From Myxococcales bacterium (GTDB lineage Bacteria > Myxococcota_A > Polyangia > Nannocystales > Nannocystaceae): DNA of 64,000 nt. Of the stretch, positions 7,873-19,350 are shown piece after piece. Below the pieces are notes generated by a model. It was not told where the DNA came from. It saw nothing but the letters and a program-made list of their open reading frames with translations, and did no database searches. How positions within the stretch are numbered: position 1 is the first letter of the stretch; every line of letters starts with the position of its first letter. The stretch covers positions 186,001 to 250,000 of the forward strand of contig JACKDW010000009.1 in assembly GCA_020633295.1 (NCBI GenBank), written 5' to 3'. A program made the position numbers and the translations under genes.

Positions 7873-9597
7873 GTGAAGCTACGTCGCGTTCGAACCTCGC
7901 TCACCCGGCTCTCGCCCCTGGTCGCGCTCGTGATCGCCTGCGGGCCGAACCCCAAGGGCGCCGGCGACGAGTGTGATCCCGCCGACGGCTGTCCCGACGG
8001 GCTCGTGTGCGCGCCGTCCGGGGGCGAGAGCCTGTGCTTCGATCCTCCGGGCGGCCCGTGTGAGGTCGGCGCCGACGACTTCTGCCTCGACGACGCGTTG
8101 TGCAGCGCGGACGGGGTGTGCGAGGTCCCGCTGGGCGGTGAGTGCGATCCCGGCGTGACGCCGGAGTACTGCGAGGGCGCCGCGGTCTGTGGCGAGATCG
8201 CGGACGGCGAGGGGCTGTGCGGCATCGGCGAGGGCGGCGCCTGCGATCCTGCGGACTCGCTGTGCGCGGGCGGGCTGACCTGCGCCGAGCTCCAGGCGGG
8301 CGGGCACGCGTGCTACCTGCCTGTGCTGCTGCGCGGGCGCGTGTTCGACTCCGAGAGCGACATCGGGATCGAGGGCGCGCTCGTGCTCGCGCTCGACGAT
8401 CAGTCGACGGCGCTCACCGACGTCGAGATCACGGGGCTCGAGGGCGCCTACGATCTCGAGCTCCCGATCGCGCGCGACGACGACGGCGTGCCGATCCCCG
8501 ACGTCGTGATGACGCTGCGCTCGAGCGCGGCGGGCTATCAGCCGTTCCCCGGCGGGCTGCGCACCGCGCTGCCGATCACGTCGGGCGAGGCGGTCGCGCT
8601 CGACGAGGGCTACGTGATCGAGACCGCGATCACCGACATCGCGCTGATCGCCCTGCCGCCGGATCAGCAGGGGCTCGCGTCGATCTCGGGCACCGTGCTC
8701 GCGGGCGAGCGCTCCGCCGGCGTGCTCGTGGTCGCCGAGGGCGCGGGCGGGGGGCAGAGCGCGGTCTCGGACCTCAGCGGCGCGTACACGATCTTCAACG
8801 TGCCCGCCGGCGGCTACGACGTGCGCGGCTACGCGGCGGGCGTGCAGCTCGTGCCCGCGTCGGCGACGGTCGCCAGCGATCCGCTCGTCGACGTCGATCT
8901 GGCCGAGTCGAGTGACGCGCTCGGGAGCATCTCGGGCTCGATCAACATCGTCAACGCGCCGGGCGGCTCGGCGACCAGCGTCGTGCTCGTGGTCGAGTCG
9001 ACCTTCAGCGACACCTTCGTGCGCGGCGAGGTGCCGCGGGGCCTGCGGACGCCGCTGTCGGGGCCGCCCGACGTCACGGGCGAGTTCATGATCGCGGACG
9101 TCCCGGCCGGTCGCTACGTGGTCCTGGCCGCGTTCGAGAACGACGACCTGGTGCGCGACCCCGATCCGAACATCGCCGGCACGCAGATCGTCACGGTCGA
9201 GATGACGGCGCCCGGCGACGCGGTGGCGCTCAGCGACTCGTTCAAGATCACCGAGGCGCTCGCGGTCATCGGGCCCGGCGTCGACGAGGCCGAGCCCGTC
9301 AGCGCGCCGCCCGATCTGCAGTGGGCGGACGACTCGAGCGAGGACTTCTACACGGTCGTCGTCTACAACGCCTACGGCGATCGCGTCTGGTGTCTCTCGG
9401 ACCAGATGGCGGACTGCGACGGTCCGAACATCCCGGGCGTCAGCGGCGCGGAGGTCGTGTCGGTGCCCTACGAGGGGCCGCTCGAGCCGGGCATGTACTA
9501 CCAGTTCCGCGCGACCTCCTGGCGCGCGCCCGGCGGGAACGCGGGGCCGATCGCGACCACCGAGGACCTCCGCGGCGTGTTCTTCAGCGGCGGCTGA
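7873..9597 (+). CDS. Cys-rich lipoprotein with carboxypeptidase-regulatory-like Ig domains
   Basis: 574 residues. The lipobox VIAC places the lipidated Cys at residue 23. Residues 25-155 hold several short Cys-rich units (CDPADGCPDGLVCAPSGG and relatives). The rest looks like repeated beta-sandwich domains of the carboxypeptidase regulatory-like type: segments such as GRVFDSESDIGIEGALVLALD, ISGTVLAGERSAGVLVVAEG and GAYTIFNVPAGGYDVRGYAAG show the usual G-x-V...G-A-x-V...L-P-x-G-x-Y pattern. A C-terminal fibronectin-like segment follows (DLQWADDSSEDFYTVVVYNAYGDRVW). The protein should be anchored in the outer membrane and act in binding or as a scaffold; no enzyme motif is seen. It is divergent from the two minus-strand Cys-rich lipoproteins and may belong to the same surface system. 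Confidence 0.88.
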   Translation: MKLRRVRTSLTRLSPLVALVIACGPNPKGAGDECDPADGCPDGLVCAPSGGESLCFDPPGGPCEVGADDFCLDDALCSADGVCEVPLGGECDPGVTPEYCEGAAVCGEIADGEGLCGIGEGGACDPADSLCAGGLTCAELQAGGHACYLPVLLRGRVFDSESDIGIEGALVLALDDQSTALTDVEITGLEGAYDLELPIARDDDGVPIPDVVMTLRSSAAGYQPFPGGLRTALPITSGEAVALDEGYVIETAITDIALIALPPDQQGLASISGTVLAGERSAGVLVVAEGAGGGQSAVSDLSGAYTIFNVPAGGYDVRGYAAGVQLVPASATVASDPLVDVDLAESSDALGSISGSINIVNAPGGSATSVVLVVESTFSDTFVRGEVPRGLRTPLSGPPDVTGEFMIADVPAGRYVVLAAFENDDLVRDPDPNIAGTQIVTVEMTAPGDAVALSDSFKITEALAVIGPGVDEAEPVSAPPDLQWADDSSEDFYTVVVYNAYGDRVWCLSDQMADCDGPNIPGVSGAEVVSVPYEGPLEPGMYYQFRATSWRAPGGNAGPIATTEDLRGVFFSGG

Positions 9598-9724
9598 GGA
9601 CCCGCGCCCGCCGCGGGCAGGAGACGCGCTCCGTCGACGCGCGCCGCGAGCTCGGCGGGCGCGTCGGCGCGTGACCTCCTCGACCGCATCGAGCAGTCTT
9701 ATGAGACATGTCTAGACGCGCCGG
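9598..9724. other. short convergent intergenic region
   Basis: 127 bp between the ends of the lipoprotein gene and lon. It contains several CGCG/GCGC inverted segments but no hairpin followed by a T tract that I would call a terminator. Confidence 0.3.
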
Positions 9725-12115
<2,391 letters not shown>

Positions 12116-12233
12116 GTGCCGGCCAGACTATCGCGTACTGGATCGTCGGGCCAGGCCAGGATCGACGATGACGCCGGGAGCGATCGACGCCGCGCTTCGC
12201 GTCAGCGCGCGGACGCGCCGCCTCTGATACAAC

Positions 12234-14375
12234 GTGCGGGTGTCGTCCGAGCGAGCATCGGCGAGCGAGCGCGCGACAACCACCCGCCTGGACGGGTCGC
12301 GCGAGGCGGGGGAGCCGGTCGGCGTCGGCGCGCTGGTCGTCGCGCTCGGCCTGCTCACGCTGACGGGCCCGGCGCTGCCGATCGCGCGCGGCTGGGGCGC
12401 GCCGATCGTCGTGGCGATCGTCTGCGGCGCGCTCGCGATCGTGCGCGGCCGCGCGTGGACAGGGCGCCGCGACGATCCTGCGCCCGACGCTCCGTGGGCG
12501 CGCGGGATGCTCGGCGCGTTGATGCTGCTGCCCGCCGTCCTCATCGGCGCGGTCGCGGCCCGCTGCGCCGCAGCCCTGCTGATCGCGTTCCCGGGCACCT
12601 GGTGGGCCCTCGCCGCGCTCCTGCCGATGGGCCTGCTGCTCGCGCCGAGGGCCGTCCGCGGCCGCGGGTGGCTGCGCGCCGCGTTGGTCGCGGCGGCCGT
12701 GGGCGTCGTCGCGATCGCGGGCACGCGGGGCGCCGAGTTCGAAACCGCTGGCGCCGACAGTGGCGGCTTCGCGCACTCCGGGCCGATCTTCGGGATCCAC
12801 CCGTATCAGACCACCGCGATCATGATCGACGGCTACGGGCCGTTCGACGTGCCGATCAACGACTTCGTCACGCCCGACGGCGCCCGCGGCTACGGGCCCG
12901 AGGCCTACGCGAAGATCCTCGAGGAGACGCTGCACGCGATCGCGGAGCAGCACTTCGCGGACGGTCCCGCGCGCGCGCGCGCGGCCTTCGCGAACGCGAC
13001 GGTCGAGGCCGTCGTGACCCCGCCGGTGCGCGAGAGCCTCGATCGCGAGCCAGCCGAGCGCGAGCATCACCGGGTCATCGTGCGCTCCGGCTCGACGGGG
13101 CAGCGCGCGCGGGTCGAATTTCGCTGCCCCGGGATCCCCCCCGGTCCGCGGCCGCTCGAGCCCGACGGCGTGATGGAGCAGCAGTGCTCCAACAAGTACG
13201 TCACCGAGTCGAGCGCTGGCCTCGGCCTGACGGGGCGCTGGTCGGGCTACTTCGAAGTTCGCGGGCGCGAGCGCGTGGGCCTCGCGCCCATGCTCGGGTG
13301 GACGCGCAGCGACGACACGGTTGGACGTCGCGTGGTCTCGCGCGAGCAACGCTACAACGCCTGGAACCTGCTCGCGCTGCTCGGCGTCCTCGGGCTCGTG
13401 CTGCTGGCGGGTGGTCGGAGCCAGCGGATGCTCGACGGGATCACCGACGTCTCGGCCGGGATCGGCGCGGTGCTCTCCGTGGGTGTTCTCACCCTCATCG
13501 TCGGCCTCGCGTTCACAGGCGACGGGCTTCACCCGAGCGTGCCCGCGTGGTCGAATCTCGGTCCCGGGGGCGGCGATGGCCTCGGGGACTGGGCCCTCGT
13601 CACGGGATGGATGGCGGCGCTGGCCGTGGTCGCGGCCCCAGGTCTCAGCCCGGCGAGCCGCGACGCGAGCGCGCGCTCCAGGATGTCCCGCTGGCTCTGC
13701 GGGTTTCCCGCGTTGCTCGTGGTGGCGAGCACCTTCGCGCTCGCGGGCAACCTCTCCGGCCTGTCCTGGATCCGCCCGGAGCTTTGGTTTTATCGCGGCG
13801 CGAACGCCCACGGCGTGGTCCTCGACGGCTACGAGCTGGCCCTGGAGCGTTTCGCGCTCGCCCTCGGCGAGCTCGCCCATCGCGCGTTGAACCTCGAGAT
13901 TTCGCAGGCCGAGACCCTGGTGGCGACGGGGCTGCTCGCCGTGCTCGTGGGTCTGCTGGCGGCGATGGCCCGCAGCGTCCCGCGCTGGATCGGCCAGCAC
14001 GTGGCGCCGGAAGGTGGGGAAGCGGCCGACCGCGTAGAGGTGATCTCGCGGCTCGTCTGGCTCGCCGGGGCCCTCGCGCTGGTTGGGTCACTCCGGACCT
14101 TCGGCGGCGCCGCGCTGCTGCCCGGGGCCCTCGCGCTCGCGGCCCTTGTTGCGAGCGTGGCCGCGCCCCCACGGCGACCCCTCGTCGGCGTGCTCGTCTC
14201 CCTCGGGTGGGCGGGCGTGTTGGCGAAATCGCTGCTCGAGATCCTGTTCACGGGCCCATCCAGCCCGTTTCTCGCGCTCATGGTCACGCTCGGCTTCGCG
14301 GCGGGTCTGGGCTCCCTCGCGCTCGCGCTGCGCAGGTTCGTGGGGACGCGAAAGGACCGCGGCGGTGAGCGGTAA
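12234..14375 (+). CDS. large polytopic membrane protein of unknown function
   Basis: 713 residues with GTG starts at 12234 or 12240. Four to five hydrophobic helices lie in the first 165 residues. A soluble loop of about 200 residues (170-370) has FGIHPYQTTAIMIDGYGPFD and an unpaired-looking CSNKY, and a second block of about eight helices fills 380-705. The loop is most likely on the periplasmic side because it follows an odd helix count, but I cannot fix this. No transporter signature or enzyme motif is recognisable. It is separated from lon by a 118-bp divergent promoter region and followed by a 306-bp spacer. Strong coding bias and sustained hydrophobic periodicity support a real gene. 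Confidence 0.82.
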   Translation: MRVSSERASASERATTTRLDGSREAGEPVGVGALVVALGLLTLTGPALPIARGWGAPIVVAIVCGALAIVRGRAWTGRRDDPAPDAPWARGMLGALMLLPAVLIGAVAARCAAALLIAFPGTWWALAALLPMGLLLAPRAVRGRGWLRAALVAAAVGVVAIAGTRGAEFETAGADSGGFAHSGPIFGIHPYQTTAIMIDGYGPFDVPINDFVTPDGARGYGPEAYAKILEETLHAIAEQHFADGPARARAAFANATVEAVVTPPVRESLDREPAEREHHRVIVRSGSTGQRARVEFRCPGIPPGPRPLEPDGVMEQQCSNKYVTESSAGLGLTGRWSGYFEVRGRERVGLAPMLGWTRSDDTVGRRVVSREQRYNAWNLLALLGVLGLVLLAGGRSQRMLDGITDVSAGIGAVLSVGVLTLIVGLAFTGDGLHPSVPAWSNLGPGGGDGLGDWALVTGWMAALAVVAAPGLSPASRDASARSRMSRWLCGFPALLVVASTFALAGNLSGLSWIRPELWFYRGANAHGVVLDGYELALERFALALGELAHRALNLEISQAETLVATGLLAVLVGLLAAMARSVPRWIGQHVAPEGGEAADRVEVISRLVWLAGALALVGSLRTFGGAALLPGALALAALVASVAAPPRRPLVGVLVSLGWAGVLAKSLLEILFTGPSSPFLALMVTLGFAAGLGSLALALRRFVGTRKDRGGER

Positions 14376-14681
14376 TGGAAGGACTGTGCGGGGCGGGCGG
14401 GAGAGCAGACCCGGCGACGCGCGAAGTCGCGGTTCGGCGGTTGAGCGCGCGCGTGCAGGCCGTTATGATGCCGCCCCGAGCGGGTGCGGCCTGAACTCCC
14501 TGAGCTCGCTGAACTCACTTGTCACCTCAAACAACTCGCCTTCCAGTTCTTCGCTTCGATCTTCGCTTCGATCTTCGCTTCGATCTTCATACGTCCCTGG
14601 CGAAGATCCCATCTGGTACTCGAAAACTTGTTTGAGGCGCACGAACGCACTCTCGCCGCACTCTCGCCGCTGGCAATCCCC
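14376..14681. other. 306-bp spacer with short repeats
   Basis: No gene is supported here. It contains AT-richer sequence at 14500-14600 with a 12-bp tandem repeat, and related short motifs around 14495-14515 (actccctgagctcgctgaac). It probably includes the promoter and leader of the gene at 14682. Confidence 0.4.
14551..14586 (+). repeat. 12-bp tandem repeat (TCGCTTCGATCT) x3 in a leader region
   Basis: Three exact head-to-tail copies lie about 95 bp upstream of the ATG at 14682. The composition is more AT-rich than the surroundings. Position in a probable 5' leader means copy-number change could affect expression. Confidence 0.9.
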
Positions 14682-15959
14682 ATGAAGCTCGCCCCGACCC
14701 GACCCCCGTCTCGACTCGTCCCTGCGCAGGGACTTCGTGGTGCCCTCGTGGGCCTGTTGTGCGCGGCCGTGACGCTCGCGCCGCTGCCGGTGCTCGCTGA
14801 GCCTGCGGCGGCCGCTCCTCCGGCCGAGAGCGCGGGCGCCCCGAAACCGGCGGACGGGCAGGTCGGTCTGATGCGCTTCGGCGGCAACGGCAACGAGCTG
14901 CGCGTCTCGATCCAGCAGAACTTCGAAGAGGCGGGCTTCATCGTCAAGGGCGTCGCCCTCGACATCGCGACCGCCGCCGGCAAGGTCAGCTGCAAGGGCG
15001 CCAAGGACGACTCCGTCACCGACGAGTGTCTGTCGAAGGTCGGCCTGTGGCTCAACAAGAAGGGCAAGCAGCAGCCGCCCTACACATACCTGATCTTCGG
15101 GACATACGGGTCGAGCGACGAGGGGCAGGCGACGCGCGTGGTCGTGTTCGACCTGATCAACAACAAGCGCGTCGTCGACTACAGCGCCTCGCCGTCCAGC
15201 GACGACCTGATCCTCCCGCTGATGCTGCCGCGCGCGGTGGCCACCGGCGTCAACGACTACGTCACGCCGCCGCCGCCCATCACCCCCGAGGAAGAGAAGC
15301 TCATCGCCGAGCTCGACGCCGGCCTGACCGCCGAGGAGAAGGCGGCGCAGGAGGCCGAGCTGGCCGGCGTCGAGAACGACGTCCGCTCGAACCCGACCGG
15401 CCCCATCGGCATGGACGGCATCGCGGCCAACCTCAAGCTCGACCACCCGAAGTTCTGCCGCAACGAGAAGCGCAAGAAGCGGAAGTCCAAGGACGATCCC
15501 AAGGATCTGCGCCCGTCGTGCAAGCTCGGGCCGTTCTTCGGCTACTGGCAGCCCCGCGCCTGGGTCGCGCTCGGCTTGACGGCCGGCGGTCTGCTCGCCA
15601 CCGGCATTCTCTACAGCGCCGGCCTCGCGCGCCGCGGCTCGTACAACACGGCCGTCGACGCGCTCAACGCCTCGGGCGCCACGGCCTCCAACCCCAAGCA
15701 ATCCGAGACCTACACCGAGCTCGCCTCGGAGGTCGCCCAGGCCGGCTCGGACTACCGGAGCATGCTGATCGGCGGCGACATCGCGCTCGCCAGCTCCGTG
15801 GTGCTGTTCGGTGTCCTGGCGATCATCGTCTACCAGGATCGCACCGAGGCGAAGGGCTTCATCCGTCAGGAGAAGGCGCTGGCCGGGCTGCGCAACCTCC
15901 AGGTCGGTCCGGTCTTCGCCCAGGGCTTCAAGGGCGCCGCGCTCGGCTTCCGGTTCTAG
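14682..15959 (+). CDS. exported envelope protein with two membrane helices
   Basis: 425 residues from the ATG that starts a signal peptide (hydrophobic 20-36, then VLAEP). An N-terminal alpha/beta-like domain (about 50-190) includes LRVSIQQNFEEAGFIVKG and TYLIFGTYGSSDEGQ. A charged Glu/Ala helix (about 195-230) and a Lys/Arg-rich stretch (RKKRKSKDD) come next. The C-terminus has two hydrophobic helices (about 290-310 and 360-385). A paired-helix C-terminus after a domain that may read out a cellular quantity is typical of myxobacterial proteins of unknown function. The frame is open upstream to 14484, but that part is repeat-derived and lacks coding character. No enzyme motif. Confidence 0.82.
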   Translation: MKLAPTRPPSRLVPAQGLRGALVGLLCAAVTLAPLPVLAEPAAAAPPAESAGAPKPADGQVGLMRFGGNGNELRVSIQQNFEEAGFIVKGVALDIATAAGKVSCKGAKDDSVTDECLSKVGLWLNKKGKQQPPYTYLIFGTYGSSDEGQATRVVVFDLINNKRVVDYSASPSSDDLILPLMLPRAVATGVNDYVTPPPPITPEEEKLIAELDAGLTAEEKAAQEAELAGVENDVRSNPTGPIGMDGIAANLKLDHPKFCRNEKRKKRKSKDDPKDLRPSCKLGPFFGYWQPRAWVALGLTAGGLLATGILYSAGLARRGSYNTAVDALNASGATASNPKQSETYTELASEVAQAGSDYRSMLIGGDIALASSVVLFGVLAIIVYQDRTEAKGFIRQEKALAGLRNLQVGPVFAQGFKGAALGFRF

Positions 15960-15974
15960 CCCCGAGCGTCGCCG

Positions 15975-16009
15975 CGCGCCCCGAGCGTCGGTTCGCCGAC
16001 CGGGGCGCG
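15975..16009 (+). terminator. strong intrinsic terminator with UUCG tetraloop
   Basis: An 8-bp outer stem (CGCGCCCC / GGGGCGCG) encloses an inner 5-bp stem (GTCGG / CCGAC) closed by TTCG, followed at once by ttcgatttt. It lies 16 bp after the stop of the plus-strand gene and ends that transcript. Confidence 0.8.
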
Positions 16010-16072
16010 TTCGATTTTAAAATGTCTCTAGGGACAGGCTACGTCGCGCGCGAGCGTGAGCGCGGACGTCAA

Positions 16073-16095
16073 ATCCCGCGGCGGGGCCGCGGGAT
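16073..16095 (-). terminator. intrinsic terminator downstream of trxA
   Basis: On the minus strand a perfect 9-bp stem ATCCCGCGG / CCGCGGGAT with a five-base loop is followed by TTTG. It lies about 20 bp after the trxA stop codon. Confidence 0.7.
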
Positions 16096-16113
16096 CAGGT
16101 CTGCGTCGCGCGA

Positions 16114-16443
16114 TTAGAGGTGCTTGGTGACGAGCTGCTCGATCGGTCCGCGGCGCCCGGGGTTGCCGACCATCTTGTCGACGACCGCGCCGTGCTTGAA
16201 GACCAGGAGCAGCGGGATGCTGGTCACGCCGTACTGCGACGCGGTCTTGCGGTTGTCGTCGACGTTGAGCTTGACGATCTTGACGCCGGGGTGGGCCTCG
16301 GCGATGGCCTCGAGGTGTGGCGCGATCGCGCGGCAGGGACCGCACCAGGTCGCCCAGAAGTCGACGACTACAGGCTTGTCGGACTGGAGCACGTCGTCGT
16401 TGAACGTTGCGTCGGAGGTGTCTTGGATGAGTGCCGATGCCAT
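16114..16443 (-). CDS. trxA: thioredoxin
   Basis: 109 residues, the standard size for thioredoxin 1. The redox motif WCGPC is at 33-37, preceded by the buried VVVDFWA strand, and the conserved cis-Pro loop is VTSIPLLLVFKHG. It reduces disulfides of cytoplasmic proteins such as ribonucleotide reductase using thioredoxin reductase. The chosen start (MASALIQ) has GGGGCG about eight bases upstream; earlier in-frame ATGs at 16458 and 16482 would add unconserved residues. It is divergent from the gene at 16593 and followed by its own hairpin terminator. Confidence 0.97.
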   Translation of the reverse strand: MASALIQDTSDATFNDDVLQSDKPVVVDFWATWCGPCRAIAPHLEAIAEAHPGVKIVKLNVDDNRKTASQYGVTSIPLLLVFKHGAVVDKMVGNPGRRGPIEQLVTKHL

Positions 16444-16592
16444 GGGACGCCCCAGCATGGGCCTTGGCGGGGGCGATCGCAAGCGGCACGGCGGACGGCG
16501 CGCGAGCGAATCCGCAAGCCCTGGAGCTGCTGTGTCGGTCGCGCGCGCGGGACGGGTTTTGTCCGCCCTGTAATGCGTCTACCCTTGGACGT

Positions 16593-16991
16593 GTGACGAG
16601 CCGGATCTTTGTCTCCCAAAATATGGTCGACGCGTGGATGTCGATGGGGAAGGTCGAGCTTGACCGCGATCTCCTGCGCGTCCCGCTAGCCGGCGCGAGC
16701 ACGCGTGTCGACCTGTTCATCAACCCCGCGGTGTTCTTCGACAAGATCGACGGCGCGGACCCGGACGAGAATGATGTGCTCGGGCGCGTCAGGACGACCC
16801 AGGAGCTCGCCCAGATCGGCGCGGACCACTTTGAGACCGCGGTCATCGTGGGCGACGCCGCGTACACCGTGAAACCCGGCTTCCTGGCCTCTCCCGTGGG
16901 ACCCAACGGCACGGAGACGGCGCTCGACGCGGCGACGTGGGGACGCCTGCTCGCGACCCTTGACGGGCTGCACCGCGCCGCCGGCGGATGA
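16593..16991 (+). CDS. small soluble protein of unknown function
   Basis: About 132 residues from the GTG at 16593 (an ATG at 16623 is the alternative); the open frame further upstream overlaps the trxA promoter and has no coding bias. The N-terminus (RIFVSQNMVDAWMSMGKVELDRDLLRV) and an IGADHFETAVIVGDAAYTVKPGFL segment suggest an alpha/beta protein without signal peptide or membrane helix. I do not recognise the family. The next gene (CcsA/HemX-like) starts 124 bp downstream. Confidence 0.7.
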   Translation: MTSRIFVSQNMVDAWMSMGKVELDRDLLRVPLAGASTRVDLFINPAVFFDKIDGADPDENDVLGRVRTTQELAQIGADHFETAVIVGDAAYTVKPGFLASPVGPNGTETALDAATWGRLLATLDGLHRAAGG

Positions 16992-17115
16992 TCCGGGCCG
17001 ATCGCGGCGCGGCGCAGGGTTCCCGTCGGCTCGCCGGGCGCCGCGACGCGTTCGCGGTCCTGCTACAGTTCTCGCCGGCGGGGCACTCGCTTCGCCGGAG
17101 CGGTTGTCACCGGCC

Positions 17116-17943
17116 ATGCTCTACCCGCTGTTCATCCTCGCGGCGCTCGCCTACGGCGCGACGACCTTTCTTTACGGCACGAACTCATCCACCGCGTCCC
17201 CGGGGTCGCCCTCGAGCTCCGGCGTACGCGAGCGGTCGCGACGCGCGGGTGATATCTCCCTCGCGATCGCGGGGCTGCTGCACACGGGCTGTGTCGGCGC
17301 GCAGTGCGTGGAGGGCGATCACCCGTTCGCCTCCGTGTTTCTCGTCGTCAGCTTCGCGGCGCTCAGCGCGGTTCTCGGGTACTTCGTGGTCGTCGTCGCG
17401 CTGCGCAAGAACGTGCCCTCGCTCGGCGCGATCCTGGCCCCGGTCGCGCTGATCGGGCTGGTGCTCGGCGTGCTGTTCGGTGAGCCGGCCAGCAACCACC
17501 TGGCCGCCACGAGCTTGCTCGCCAAGTCTCACATCGGCCTGGCGACCGCGGGCATCGCCCTGTTGACGCTCGCGGCCGGGGTCGCGGCGGTGTACCTGGC
17601 CATGGAGCGACGGCTGCGTCAGAAGATCTTCCGCCCGCGCCCCGGCGGCATCTCGCTGCTCGGGCTCGATCGCATGCATCACCGCTTGATCCTCCTGGTC
17701 ACGCCGGTGCTGACGCTCGCGCTCGTCACGGGCGTGCTGTGGATCTTGCAGCTCGGCGGGCCCGAGATGCTGGGGCCGCGCTGGCTCGAGCTGGCTGCCG
17801 GCGGCGCGGCCTGGCTGGCGAGCGTGACGCTGCTGGTCACGCGCGCGGCCTTCGGGATGCGCGGACGTCAGGCGGCCGGGCTCACGATCATCGCGCTGCT
17901 CAGCATCATCATCGTGCTGTCGTTCTACGGGGTGCGCGGATGA
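17116..17943 (+). CDS. CcsA/HemX-like cytochrome c assembly membrane protein
   Basis: 275 residues with about eight membrane helices spread over the whole length. His residues typical of the CcsA/HemX group sit at helix ends (LLHTGCVG, AKSHIGLATAG, DRMHHRLILLV). In the known family these bind or present heme during cytochrome c maturation, or modulate glutamyl-tRNA reductase when linked to hemA. The gene overlaps hemA by 4 bp (ATGA at 17940), the arrangement expected for HemX. The start is the first ATG giving an N-terminal helix (MLYPLFILAALAYGATTFLY). The first loop, Ser/Arg-rich, is longer than usual. Assignment is by topology, His pattern and context. Confidence 0.82.
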   Translation: MLYPLFILAALAYGATTFLYGTNSSTASPGSPSSSGVRERSRRAGDISLAIAGLLHTGCVGAQCVEGDHPFASVFLVVSFAALSAVLGYFVVVVALRKNVPSLGAILAPVALIGLVLGVLFGEPASNHLAATSLLAKSHIGLATAGIALLTLAAGVAAVYLAMERRLRQKIFRPRPGGISLLGLDRMHHRLILLVTPVLTLALVTGVLWILQLGGPEMLGPRWLELAAGGAAWLASVTLLVTRAAFGMRGRQAAGLTIIALLSIIIVLSFYGVRG

Positions 17944-19286
17944 GCGATGAGCTGCTCGCCGTGGGGCTGAACCACAGGACGGCGCCGGTGGAGCTGCGCG
18001 AGCGGCTCGCGGCCTCGGGCGAGCTCGTCGTCCAGGCGCTGCCCGACATGGTCCGGCAGCTCGAGCTGCGCGAGGCGATGATCGTCTCGACCTGCAACCG
18101 CGTCGAGGTCTACGCGGTCGGGCCCTCGTGGTCGCGCGCCGGCGGCCGCGTGCTCGACTACCTCGGCCGCGTGCACCGCGTCGAGGGCGAGGTGCTCCGC
18201 AGCCACGCGTTCATCCGCGGTCACGACGACGCCGCGCGGCACATCTTCCGCGTCGCCGCGAGCCTCGAGAGCATGGTCGTGGGCGAGCCGCAGATCCTCG
18301 GTCAGGTCAAGGACGCGTTTGATCTGGCGCGGAGGACAGGGACCATCGGCGCGGTGCTGGACCGCTGCCTGACGCTCGCGTTCCGCGGGGCCAAGCGCGT
18401 GCGCACCGAGACCGAGATCGCCCGCGGCGCGGCCTCCGTGCCCTCGGTCGCGGTCGACCTCGCGCGCAGCATCTTCGGCGAGCTGCGGGGCTGCGGCGCG
18501 CTGCTCGTCGGCGCCGGCGAGATGGCGCAGCAGTCCGGCGTCTACCTCAAGGCCGCGGGCGTGACCGAGCTCGCCGTCGTCAACCGCAGCCAGGCGCGCG
18601 GCGAGGCGCTCGTGCGCGAGCTGGGCGGCCGCTACGCCGACTGGGGGCAGCTCGAGCTGGAGCTGCGGCGCGCCGACATCGTCATCTCGAGCACCGGCGC
18701 GAGCCAACCCGTCATCGATCGCCCGCTGATGAAGCGGGTCATGCGGGCGCGCCGCGGCGCGCCGGTGTTCCTCGTCGACATCGCGGTGCCCCGCGACGTC
18801 GACCCCGAGGTCACGCGCCTGGGTCAGGTGTTCCTCTACAACATCGACGACCTGCAGGGCATCGTCCACGACAACATGCGCTCGCGCGTGGCCGAGGCCG
18901 AGCGCGCCGCCGACCTGGTCGAGGAGGAGGTCGCGGGCTTCGTCGCCTGGCACCGCTCGCGCGCGATCGGCCCGCTGATCCGCGAGCTCCAGCAGCACGC
19001 CAAGGCGATCGTCGAGGCCGAGCTCGAGCGCGCGAGCGGCAAGCTGGCGACGCTCGACAAGACCCAGCTCAAGGCCGTGCAGCGCGTGGTCCACGGCGTC
19101 GTTCAGAAGATGCTGCACCGCCCGATGACGCAGCTGCGCGCGGCCTCGTCGGCCCAGCAGCGCGTCAGCTACGATCTCGTGGAGGCCTGCGAGGTGCTGT
19201 TTGAGCTGCGCGGCGAGCAGCGCGAGCGCGAGGCCGCCGCGGAGGAGGCGGTGCCGGCGGCCGCCGGCGTCGAGTCGAGCTCGTGA
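17940..19286 (+). CDS. hemA: glutamyl-tRNA reductase
   Basis: 448 residues, full length. The catalytic Cys52 lies in IVSTCNRVEVY, and the N-terminal GLNHRTAPVELRERL is the family signature. A SLESMVVGEPQILGQVKDA motif marks the second part of the catalytic domain. The NADPH-binding domain has GAGEMAQQSGVYLKAAG and STGASQPVI, and the C-terminal helical dimerisation region ends in a variable Glu/Ala-rich tail. The enzyme reduces glutamyl-tRNA to glutamate-1-semialdehyde, the first step of the C5 route to heme. It is coupled to the upstream CcsA/HemX-like gene and precedes hemC across a 156-bp repeat-containing gap. Confidence 0.97.
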   Translation: MSDELLAVGLNHRTAPVELRERLAASGELVVQALPDMVRQLELREAMIVSTCNRVEVYAVGPSWSRAGGRVLDYLGRVHRVEGEVLRSHAFIRGHDDAARHIFRVAASLESMVVGEPQILGQVKDAFDLARRTGTIGAVLDRCLTLAFRGAKRVRTETEIARGAASVPSVAVDLARSIFGELRGCGALLVGAGEMAQQSGVYLKAAGVTELAVVNRSQARGEALVRELGGRYADWGQLELELRRADIVISSTGASQPVIDRPLMKRVMRARRGAPVFLVDIAVPRDVDPEVTRLGQVFLYNIDDLQGIVHDNMRSRVAEAERAADLVEEEVAGFVAWHRSRAIGPLIRELQQHAKAIVEAELERASGKLATLDKTQLKAVQRVVHGVVQKMLHRPMTQLRAASSAQQRVSYDLVEACEVLFELRGEQREREAAAEEAVPAAAGVESSS

Positions 19287-19350
19287 GCCTGGCGGGTCGC
19301 GGCTCGCCGCGCGCTGTCGTACAACCACGCCGCGGCGCGAGCGTCTTCGT

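Noticed and set aside
7572..8225. Upstream extension of the 5880-7571 lipoprotein gene
   Set aside because: It would bury the signal peptide and lipobox more than 200 residues into the protein and overlaps the divergent gene.
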